Source: Aureibacter tunicatorum
Lineage (GTDB): Bacteria > Bacteroidota > Bacteroidia > Cytophagales > Cyclobacteriaceae
NCBI RefSeq assembly: GCF_036492635.1
Contig: NZ_AP025306.1
Coordinates: forward strand, 62,001-126,000
Length of the DNA stretch: 64,000 nt
Reading direction: 5' to 3'
In this document: positions 55,284-62,521 of the stretch, in pieces
Layout: every line of letters begins with the position of its first letter
Position numbering within the stretch: position 1 is the stretch's first letter
Position numbers and translations under genes: made by a program
The notes under the pieces: model-generated
Databases searched by the model: none
What the model was told of the DNA's origin: nothing
Seen by the model: the letters and a program-made list of their open reading frames with translations, nothing else

Positions 55284-56277
55284 GATAAAGCAATTACTAT
55301 TATTATCATTGGCTATTTTAACTTTTGCAAGTTGCAGCAGCTCTGATGATGAGTACGGAGACTGGTGGATGGTAGCTGATTTCTCAGGGTATGCGAGAGG
55401 TTCTGGTGTAGGTTTTACTATTAATGATGTGGCGTATATTGGTTTAGGTTACAATCCAAACATAAGAACGAACCTTCCAAATGTTTCGCCTGAGAATAGA
55501 CTTAATGACTTTTATAGATTTAATCCAGGTAATCAAGCTTGGGAACAAGTGGCTGACTTCCCTGGGGATCATAGACAAGAAGCAGTTGCATTTGTTATTG
55601 GTGATAAGGCTTATGTTGGTCTTGGATATAATGGATATGATGTATTAAATGATTTCTATGAGTATGATCCAAATTTGAATACATGGAAGCAGGTTGCTGA
55701 TTTTCCATCAACAGGTAGAAGAGGAGCAATTGCATTTTCATTGAATGATAAAGGTTATGTAGGTGCTGGTTATGATCAAAGTGCTAATATGAATGATATG
55801 TATTCGTACGATCCTAATTCGAACCAGTGGAATACAGAAGCTAGTTTATTTAAGAAAGTAAGAGATCCATTTGTATTCGTTGTTAGTAATAAGGCGTATG
55901 TAGGCGGAGGCCAGAATAATGGCTTGTTAGTGGACTTCTATGAATTTGATGGTTCTACATGGACAAAGAAGGATGATTTGGATGATGAAAACGATTATCT
56001 GACAAGAGAAAAGGCATCAACTTTTGTGATTAATGACAAAGCTTATGTAATTGGTGGTATTAGCCCTGCAGGAACTAATTCTGAAGTATGGGAATTTAAT
56101 ACGACGAACAACTCATGGGATAGATTAGCAGCATTTGAGGGATCAGCAAGATATGGGGCAATTGGTTTTGCTGTGGGGAGTTTTGGTTATATCGTAACTG
56201 GCCAATCTTCTTCATATTACTTTGATGATTCATGGGCATTTGATCCTAATGCTATTAGTGATGATGAGAATAAATAA
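55276..56277 (+). CDS. Kelch-repeat beta-propeller lipoprotein
   Basis: The ATG at 55276 gives 333 residues; the frame also offers a TTG at 55270. A lipobox ending FASC (Cys20) is followed by SSSDDE. The body is a set of Kelch-like blades. Each has a turn of the type GFTINDVAYIGLGYN, VIGDKAYVGLGYNG or SLNDKGYVGAGY, and a WxxVADFP pattern (about six blades over residues 30-330). Propellers of this kind bind proteins or glycans at the cell surface. It overlaps the DUF4270 gene by 8 bp and is closed by a strong terminator. Confidence 0.9.
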   Translation: MNKIKQLLLLSLAILTFASCSSSDDEYGDWWMVADFSGYARGSGVGFTINDVAYIGLGYNPNIRTNLPNVSPENRLNDFYRFNPGNQAWEQVADFPGDHRQEAVAFVIGDKAYVGLGYNGYDVLNDFYEYDPNLNTWKQVADFPSTGRRGAIAFSLNDKGYVGAGYDQSANMNDMYSYDPNSNQWNTEASLFKKVRDPFVFVVSNKAYVGGGQNNGLLVDFYEFDGSTWTKKDDLDDENDYLTREKASTFVINDKAYVIGGISPAGTNSEVWEFNTTNNSWDRLAAFEGSARYGAIGFAVGSFGYIVTGQSSSYYFDDSWAFDPNAISDDENK

Positions 56278-56307
56278 GTTTGAGATAAGTTTAATCTTAA
56301 TTATATA

Positions 56308-56330
56308 GGCGGGTTTACCCGCCTTTTTTT
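56308..56330 (+). terminator. terminator after the Kelch lipoprotein
   Basis: A 6-bp GC stem (GGCGGG / CCCGCC) with a TTTA loop is followed by seven T. It lies 31 bp after the stop. Confidence 0.9.
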
Positions 56331-56344
56331 GGCTTTAATTTTGA

Positions 56345-56366
56345 CATAGCTTTCAAAAAAGCTATG
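56345..56366 (+). promoter_or_regulatory. hairpin enclosing the start codon of the next gene
   Basis: CATAGCTTT and AAAGCTATG form a perfect 9-bp stem with a four-base loop. The ATG of the gene at 56364 is inside the second arm. Such a fold could hide the start codon until melted (temperature or ribosome dependent), but no evidence of function exists beyond the sequence. Confidence 0.4.
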
Positions 56367-56831
56367 AAAAAGATATTTATTTTTATTCTGGTTGTAGGAG
56401 TTTTTTTCTCAAATGAGTCTTTAGCTCAAACGACTCAAGAGACCGATGTTATAAAGTCGATATTGAAAATGGCAAAAAGAGATTTTTTTGCTGTAAATAT
56501 GGATCTTACAGAAGATCAAGCAGCTTTATTCTGGCCAATATACGATGAATATGATTCGAAAAAATCAAAGATGATTTCTGGACAGGTATCGAATTTGAAA
56601 AAGCTAATAGTGCAGCAGGATTTTTCGGAAAAAGAAATAAATGAAATTATTTCGACAGTTAAAAAGCTTGAAGTGCAAAGCAGTAAATTAAGGCATACAT
56701 ACTATAACAAAATACGAAAAAAAGTAGGACTTTTGGTTGGGGTTGAGTTCTTTCAATTGGATGAATTTGTAAGCACAGAACTCAAAGCTTATATCATGGA
56801 AAATTTATCACTTGAATTTAGTGATGAATAA
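56364..56831 (+). CDS. Spy/CpxP-like small periplasmic helical protein
   Basis: The 155-residue product has a signal peptide (MKKIFIFILVVGVFFSNESLAQ) and then long amphipathic helices with LTEDQAALFWPIYDEYDSKK, a pattern seen in many Bacteroidota periplasmic proteins related in form to Spy and CpxP chaperones. Conserved LTxxQ motifs of Spy are only partly present, so the assignment is by architecture. It may buffer envelope stress. A hairpin enclosing the start codon precedes it and a perfect 14-bp terminator hairpin follows. Confidence 0.65.
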   Translation: MKKIFIFILVVGVFFSNESLAQTTQETDVIKSILKMAKRDFFAVNMDLTEDQAALFWPIYDEYDSKKSKMISGQVSNLKKLIVQQDFSEKEINEIISTVKKLEVQSSKLRHTYYNKIRKKVGLLVGVEFFQLDEFVSTELKAYIMENLSLEFSDE

Positions 56832-56848
56832 GGTCAGGTTTTGAAAGA

Positions 56849-56880
56849 AAAATAGGCCACGTATTAACGTGGCCTATTTT
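56849..56880. terminator. bidirectional terminator between convergent genes
   Basis: A perfect 14-bp stem (AAAATAGGCCACGT / ACGTGGCCTATTTT) has an ATTA loop. It serves the Spy-like gene on one side and the molybdoenzyme gene on the other, whose stop follows directly. Confidence 0.9.
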
Positions 56881-59172
56881 TTATGCTTGTTTAATTTCAA
56901 TTTCTATAAATTTTGAAGCGGGAGTATTACTGACTTTGGCAGTATTGTCAACATGCACAAGTACGTTGGTCTCTGGAAAATATGTTCCAACACAGCCTCT
57001 AGCGATATTATAAGGCACAATTTTGAAATTGTTCGCTATCCTTGATTCTCCATTATGAATACTTTTTAAATGAACAATAGATTCTGATTTAAACCCATTA
57101 GCTTTCATATCCTCAGGGTTCATCAATACAACTCTTCTTTCGTTGAGTATGCCTCTGTATCTATCATCCATACCGTAAATTGTAGTATTGTACTGATCAT
57201 GAGTTCGTATTGTCATCATGATAAAGTTTCCGTTCTGAACTTTTCTTTTAGGAATTGGATTGACAGTAAAATTCGCTTTGCCAGTCGCTGTATTGAATTT
57301 TCTTTCTCTAGCCCCATTAGGCAAGTAAAAGCCTCCAGGTTTTCTTACTCTTTGGTTAAAGTTGTCAAAACCAGGGATTGTAGCTTCAATATGCTCTCTG
57401 ACATTATCATAATCTTGGATCATATCAAGCCAGTTTACTGTTGACTTTTGGCCGAATATTTTATCAGCAAGCTTAGCTATTATAGCATGTTCGCTTAATA
57501 ACTCTTTAGACGCCGGCTTGAATTTACCCTCACTTTTATGAACAATTCCCATTGAATTTTCAACTGTGATAAACTGTCTTTTACCATTTTGAGTATCTTC
57601 CTCGGATCTTGATACACAAGGGAAAATAAGAGCCTCTTTACCAGTTACTAAATGCGAACGATTCAGCTTTGTGGAAACTTGAATAGTTAGGTCTACATTT
57701 TGAACCGCCTTGCCAGTGAATTCACTGTCAGGAGTGGCTGAAATAAAGTTGCCACCCATTGCCATGAAGATTTTAACTTTGCCTTCGTCCATAGCCTTGA
57801 TAGCTTCCACTGCATCATATCCATGTTCGCGAGGCGTAGATAGGTTGAAACGTTTGTCAAGATTGTCTAGGAATGCTTCTTTCGGCTTTTCCCAGATTCC
57901 CATAGTTCTGTCTCCCTGCACATTACTGTGTCCTCTTACAGGGCAAGTTCCTGCTCCAGGCTTTCCAATACTTCCTTTTAGGAATAAAAGGTTTGCTACT
58001 TCGCGGATATTTTGAACGCCATTTTCATGTTGAGTTAGTCCCATTGCCCAGCATATGATGATTTTATCATTTTCAATCATTAATTGAGCTAACTGGCGAA
58101 CTTGGCTTTCAGGGATACCGCTTTCTTTTACCGCTTCATTGAAGTCGTTTTGCTCCAATTCTTTGATAAAATCATCGTAACCTTTTGTATGTTCATTGAT
58201 GAATTCTAAATCGAATACAGATCCTGGCTTTTCTTTTTCTTTTTCAAGCATCAATAGCATCACGGCTTTAAGCAACGCGACATCGCCATTGATTTTAACC
58301 TGCATGTAAATATCGTTAAGCTTGTCTCCTCCTTTTATAATCGCCATAGGGTTTTGAGGGTCGACAAATACATTATTTCCTGCCTCTGGGATAGGATTTA
58401 TGCTGACTACTTGTCCTCCATTTTCTTTGCATTTTGCCAAAGCCGATAGCATACGAGGATGGTTAGTGCCTGGATTCTGGCCGATAACCATGATAACTTC
58501 AGCCTGATGAAGGTCTTCCAATGTAACAGAACCTTTACCAATACCAGTTGTCTCAATCAAACCCTTCCCACTAGATTCGTGGCACATGTTTGAGCAGTCT
58601 GGTAGATTGTTAGTGCCTAGTTGACGTGCAAACAATTGGTACATGTAAGCCGCTTCATTGCTGGTACGACCTGATGTGTAAAATACTGCGTCATCTGGGC
58701 TTTCTAGTTTTGCAAAATGGCTTGCAGCTATATCAAAAGCTTTTTCCCATGAAACTTGCTCATAATGAGAACTACCTTTTGCAAGGTACATCGGGTGCGT
58801 AATCCTTCCCGATTTCCCGATCCAATAATCTGTTTGTTGGCTTAATGTTTCTACGCTGTTTTTCTTGAAAAAATCAGGAGTAACTCTTCTGTTTGTTGCT
58901 TCTTCGGCGATTGCTTTTACTCCGTTCTCGCAGTATTCTCCTAGTGAAGATCGTTTGCCGTCAGGGTCTGGCCAAGCGCAACCAGGGCAGTCAAACCCAT
59001 CCTTTTGGTTCATTTTATTCAAAAGTTTCACACCTTGCCAAATACCAAGTTCTTGGCTGATATGCTTCATAGCATTTACAACACCAGGAACTCCGGCAGC
59101 TTTTTCTTTAGCGGGTGTAAGTTGAAGATTTTCGAAATTTTCCGGCGGTACAATCTGAACCTTTCTTTTCAC
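56881..59172 (-). CDS. FdhF/YdeP-type molybdopterin oxidoreductase
   Basis: The 763-residue protein begins at a GTG (59172); I see no better ATG. It has the family's short Cys set (DCPGCAWPDPD with C62 and C65, then C81), a molybdopterin-binding domain with YTSGRTSNEAAYMYQL, and the cofactor-ligand candidate NMCHESSGKGL (C197). MVIGQNPGTNHPRML and a C-terminal dinucleotide-binding domain (MMTIRTHDQYNTTIYG) follow. The group is called FdhF/YdeP and may oxidise formate or reduce an unknown substrate. It lacks a twin-arginine signal. FdhD, the sulfurtransferase that activates such enzymes, is encoded about 1 kb upstream on the other strand. Confidence 0.92.
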   Translation of the reverse strand: MKRKVQIVPPENFENLQLTPAKEKAAGVPGVVNAMKHISQELGIWQGVKLLNKMNQKDGFDCPGCAWPDPDGKRSSLGEYCENGVKAIAEEATNRRVTPDFFKKNSVETLSQQTDYWIGKSGRITHPMYLAKGSSHYEQVSWEKAFDIAASHFAKLESPDDAVFYTSGRTSNEAAYMYQLFARQLGTNNLPDCSNMCHESSGKGLIETTGIGKGSVTLEDLHQAEVIMVIGQNPGTNHPRMLSALAKCKENGGQVVSINPIPEAGNNVFVDPQNPMAIIKGGDKLNDIYMQVKINGDVALLKAVMLLMLEKEKEKPGSVFDLEFINEHTKGYDDFIKELEQNDFNEAVKESGIPESQVRQLAQLMIENDKIIICWAMGLTQHENGVQNIREVANLLFLKGSIGKPGAGTCPVRGHSNVQGDRTMGIWEKPKEAFLDNLDKRFNLSTPREHGYDAVEAIKAMDEGKVKIFMAMGGNFISATPDSEFTGKAVQNVDLTIQVSTKLNRSHLVTGKEALIFPCVSRSEEDTQNGKRQFITVENSMGIVHKSEGKFKPASKELLSEHAIIAKLADKIFGQKSTVNWLDMIQDYDNVREHIEATIPGFDNFNQRVRKPGGFYLPNGARERKFNTATGKANFTVNPIPKRKVQNGNFIMMTIRTHDQYNTTIYGMDDRYRGILNERRVVLMNPEDMKANGFKSESIVHLKSIHNGESRIANNFKIVPYNIARGCVGTYFPETNVLVHVDNTAKVSNTPASKFIEIEIKQA

Positions 59173-59372
59173 TATACTACGAGTTTTGTTTGTTTGTAAA
59201 AATTCCTCTAGAAAGAAGGAGACATAATATTATCACCTTGATTCTTAGCGTAATAACATATTGCTATTTATGCGCAGCAATTCGCTTTACTTTCTCCAAG
59301 AGAAAGATCAGGAACAATTATTGCATAATAGGAATAAGTTTTATTTCAAATATAGTTTTAGTCTGTTAAACA

Positions 59373-59411
59373 TCAAAAAAAATGACGATAAAACATAAAG
59401 ATTATCGTCGT
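59373..59411 (-). terminator. terminator of the 59443 gene
   Basis: On the minus strand GACGATAA pairs with TTATCGTC (10-base loop) and is followed by eight T. It lies about 30 bp after the stop of the membrane protein gene. Confidence 0.7.
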
Positions 59412-59442
59412 TTGGGCAAAAAAATCTTTAATACATCTGATA

Positions 59443-60021
59443 TTATTCGACGATATACCATTTTCCGTCTTCTTTTTTAATATATGTAAGCAATAGTTCA
59501 GCTTTTTTCTTTTTTGTGACATTGTTGAACGTCACTTTAATTTTTTTCAAAGTATAGTCTTTTTTCTTTTTTGTGCTTTTCAACTGAATTGTGCCATTAG
59601 TTTCAGTGCTGGAGTTTTTCCATGTTACCTTGTCAGTTTTATCTTGTTGCAAGTATTCTTGTATTAAGGATTTAATATAAGTCAAATCAGCGCTTTCGAT
59701 ATGTTTCTTGCCGACTACAACTTCCCCAAGTCCTTGGCTAATGGCAAATGGAGAGGTTAGTATACCAGTTACAAGACCTTGAGAAGCTCTTTTGCCAGCT
59801 TTTTGGGATATTAGATCTACTTTGTCGATAATTTGGTCAACTTGATTCAAATATATGGGCAGGGAGTCTCTGGTTTGGTTTACAGTATGAAGAATATCCG
59901 GAATTTGGTTAGCTACTTTTCTTACCGAATTGGCTATACTGAAAATGGCAAATGCAAACAAGAAAAGAGATAATCCCAACCAAAATCTCAGTAAAAGCTT
60001 TATTTTTTCCGACTTTTCCAT
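59443..60021 (-). CDS. membrane-anchored protein of unknown function
   Basis: The 192-residue protein has one N-terminal TM helix (about 10-31) and a helical region with VNQTRDSLPIYLNQVDQIIDKVD that may coil. A Gly/Ser-rich linker follows, and a C-terminal lysine-rich domain (YTLKKIKVTFNNVTKKKKAEL to KKEDGKWYIVE) that looks like a small NTF2- or DUF4878-like fold. It probably faces the periplasm. Between the molybdoenzyme and fdhD, it may serve that system, but no link is shown by the sequence. Confidence 0.6.
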   Translation of the reverse strand: MEKSEKIKLLLRFWLGLSLFLFAFAIFSIANSVRKVANQIPDILHTVNQTRDSLPIYLNQVDQIIDKVDLISQKAGKRASQGLVTGILTSPFAISQGLGEVVVGKKHIESADLTYIKSLIQEYLQQDKTDKVTWKNSSTETNGTIQLKSTKKKKDYTLKKIKVTFNNVTKKKKAELLLTYIKKEDGKWYIVE

Positions 60022-60124
60022 ATTTTTAGTAATCTAATGCATACAAAGACTATTTGATACTATAACAAATCTATTTTGCGTGCATCTGTTTTGATGAATT
60101 TTGATTTACTAATAAGAATAAGCG

Positions 60125-60937
60125 ATGGAGACATTAGAAACCAAAGGGATAAAGTTCGTGGATGGCGAAACGGAAATAGTTGAGGATTTTTTAACAGTGG
60201 AAGCTCCATTGCAAATCAATGTCAATCATAAACCTTATACTGTTACTATGAGAACGCCTGGGGCTGACGAATACTTGGTCAGAGGTTTGTTGCATGCCGA
60301 AGAGGTGTATCAAGGAGATGAGGCTCTAACTGTCGATATTGTAAGCAATAAGTTTGGTGGAGAGACTATTGTAAATGTGAATATTCCCAAAGAAAAGCTA
60401 GGTAGTGGTTATGCTAGACAAAGAACTTTGGTGTCTGTGTCTTCGTGCGGTGTTTGTGGAAAGCGAGAATTAGGGGATTTAGAATATTCAATGCAAGAAT
60501 TAACGAATGAAAAGCAGTTGAATATTGAGTCTCTGGAGAGCATGTTTGACAAAATGTCTCAGTATCAGGCGTCTTTTCATAAATCTGGCGGTTGTCATGC
60601 AGCTTCTATTTTTAATAATTCAGGAGAAATGTTGGCTGTAAAGGAGGACATTGGCAGGCATAATGCCGTTGATAAGGTTATTGGAGAAATATTGCAATTA
60701 GGATTGTCTTCAGAGAGTGATATATTACTTGTAAGCGGAAGAGTTTCGTATGAAGTTCTGACAAAAACTTCTCTTGCTAAAATTCCTATACTAGCGGCAA
60801 TATCAGCTCCTTCATCCATGGCTGTTGCAAGTGCAGAGAGTATGGGGATAACATTGTTGGCATTTTGTAGAAAAGGAAAGGCTACCTGCTATACTCATAG
60901 TGGTAGAGTAAGAGTGCCTTCTGACGAATTAATATAG
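60125..60937 (+). CDS. fdhD: formate dehydrogenase accessory sulfurtransferase FdhD
   Basis: The 270-residue cytoplasmic protein carries the family signature SVSSCGVCGKRE (C108 and C111) and FHKSGGCHAASIF, with DIGRHNAVDKVIGE further on. FdhD passes a sulfur from a cysteine desulfurase (IscS-type) to the molybdenum cofactor of formate-dehydrogenase-type enzymes, an activation step these need. Its likely client is the FdhF/YdeP-type protein at 56881. The divergent gene 59443 lies between them. The length is normal for the family. Confidence 0.96.
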   Translation: METLETKGIKFVDGETEIVEDFLTVEAPLQINVNHKPYTVTMRTPGADEYLVRGLLHAEEVYQGDEALTVDIVSNKFGGETIVNVNIPKEKLGSGYARQRTLVSVSSCGVCGKRELGDLEYSMQELTNEKQLNIESLESMFDKMSQYQASFHKSGGCHAASIFNNSGEMLAVKEDIGRHNAVDKVIGEILQLGLSSESDILLVSGRVSYEVLTKTSLAKIPILAAISAPSSMAVASAESMGITLLAFCRKGKATCYTHSGRVRVPSDELI

Positions 60938-60970
60938 TCATTTTATAAATTCTAATCTGAACATTGATTG

Positions 60971-61010
60971 ATTCTGAGAGTTAGTTATCTGATTAACTAA
61001 TTTTCAGAAT
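60971..61010 (+). promoter_or_regulatory. 17-bp inverted repeat directly before the 61011 start codon
   Basis: ATTCTGAGAGTTAGTTA (60971-60987) pairs with TAACTAATTTTCAGAAT (60994-61010) over its full length with two G-U wobbles and a six-base loop. The second arm ends exactly at the base before the ATG. There is no T-run, so it may be an operator or a translation-blocking RNA hairpin instead of the fdhD terminator. Confidence 0.5.
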
Positions 61011-62444
61011 ATGATGAAATCAAATACTCTTATTTTTGTCTTTGCGCTTTTCTTAATATGCTCTTGCTCTGATGATAATCAGAGTGAATTGATAGATAAG
61101 CCGGCAGGGTTCCAATTGACAAATTGGGATATTAGCCATGAGGAAGCCCAGTTTAAAGCAAGTTTGCAGAAATATGGTGAAGGATTGAATATATATGCTA
61201 TGTATGGAGAGAAGGGAAATCCTAGTCAAAAGACGAAGTTGTTTTTAGATGACAATGGGGATGTGAACTTTACCTTTTCAGGCTTGCAAACTGGAAAGGA
61301 TTATGAAGTAAGCTTTTTAGTGTCGAATGACGCAGGCACATTGGCTCCGAAAAAAATAGAATTTTCCACAAGACAAGTTTATGTAGATCCTGAATATGGC
61401 AATACAGGAAAAGGCACAAGTTGGAGATTCCCACTGAGCAATATGCAACAAGCGGTGGATTTGGCGCATAGATTAAGCAAAAAGCATGGCGTTGAATTTT
61501 CAATCTGGTGCAAGAAAGGATTATATAATTTAGCAGATGAAACAATAGTTTTATATGATTCCACTCAAATTTATGGAGGTTTTGCGGGGGATGAGATGGA
61601 TGTTGATCAAAGGGATTATAATGTCAATATCTCACTGGCAACAGGTAGAAAGAAAAATGCAACTTTATTTTTGGGATTGGATGATATCCAAAATTTTGTT
61701 TTAATAGATGGCTTTAATTTTACTAGCTCATATGTAGGGGATGTAAGCCCTTCTGTGGATGGGGAAATGGAGGAAATGATTGGTGGAGCTGTCCGATTTG
61801 AGGGAGTGAAAGGTGATTTAATTGTAAGAAATTGCAATTTTTTTGATAACCAAAACGACTTGCAAAGCTCTGGATTGGTTGTGGTTGCAGAAGATGAAAT
61901 TTTATTTCCTATCACAAATGTATATATAGAAAATTGCCAGTTTATGGAAAATACTGGGTCCAGAGCAGCTTTGTCCATTTACTTTGCTGATAATGTTGTT
62001 TTTGACAAAGTTAGATTTTACAATAATAAAGGTATCGATGAAGGTGGAGCGGCGTTGTTGGCGGGTGTTCAAACGTTCTATGTTGATGAGGGTGTTTTCG
62101 TTTCAAATAAAACTGAATATAGCAATGGTTCATGTTTGTATTTGGAAGATGTGGTTAAAGTTGACATAGAGAAAACCGAATTTGTTAATAACATTACCGG
62201 GGTTCAAAAGCTTAAAAATGAGTCTATTGGAGGTCTTCTTTTTCAGGAGAATGGGACTTTGTCAATTACTAGCTCAAAGTTCGTTAGAAATGATGCGTAC
62301 AAGCATTCCCCTAGTTTGTTGAAATTGCAGAATGTGAGTTTCTCTGATAGGGGAGGAAATTGTTTAGGAAAAGGAGATGAGGCGAATTCTGAACCTTATT
62401 CAAATCATAATAGATTATTTGAGAAATTTAAGTATTGTGAATAG
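61011..62444 (+). CDS. lipoprotein with parallel beta-helix domain
   Basis: The 477-residue product has a signal with lipobox LICSC (double ATG start at 61011 and 61014, the first used here). Residues 30-120 look like a fibronectin-type domain (SFLVSNDAGTLAPKKIEFST). The remainder is a right-handed parallel beta-helix: VYVDPEYGNTGKGTSW, DSTQIYGGFAGDE and repeated FVNN- or CNFFDNQN-type rungs. This layout resembles surface polymorphic outer-membrane and pectate-lyase-like proteins that bind or cut polysaccharide. No catalytic residues could be assigned. It follows a 17-bp inverted repeat and ends before a strong terminator. Confidence 0.78.
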   Translation: MMKSNTLIFVFALFLICSCSDDNQSELIDKPAGFQLTNWDISHEEAQFKASLQKYGEGLNIYAMYGEKGNPSQKTKLFLDDNGDVNFTFSGLQTGKDYEVSFLVSNDAGTLAPKKIEFSTRQVYVDPEYGNTGKGTSWRFPLSNMQQAVDLAHRLSKKHGVEFSIWCKKGLYNLADETIVLYDSTQIYGGFAGDEMDVDQRDYNVNISLATGRKKNATLFLGLDDIQNFVLIDGFNFTSSYVGDVSPSVDGEMEEMIGGAVRFEGVKGDLIVRNCNFFDNQNDLQSSGLVVVAEDEILFPITNVYIENCQFMENTGSRAALSIYFADNVVFDKVRFYNNKGIDEGGAALLAGVQTFYVDEGVFVSNKTEYSNGSCLYLEDVVKVDIEKTEFVNNITGVQKLKNESIGGLLFQENGTLSITSSKFVRNDAYKHSPSLLKLQNVSFSDRGGNCLGKGDEANSEPYSNHNRLFEKFKYCE

Positions 62445-62464
62445 AATTAATTAATATAATGTTG

Positions 62465-62499
62465 AAGCACTCAAGGTGATTGAGTGCTTTTTATTTTTT
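62465..62499 (+). terminator. terminator after the beta-helix lipoprotein
   Basis: A 10-bp stem (AAGCACTCAA / TTGAGTGCTT) with a five-base loop is followed by TTTATTTTTT, 20 bp after the stop. Confidence 0.85.
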
Positions 62500-62521
62500 A
62501 TGCTCAGAGTATTAAGTAATC

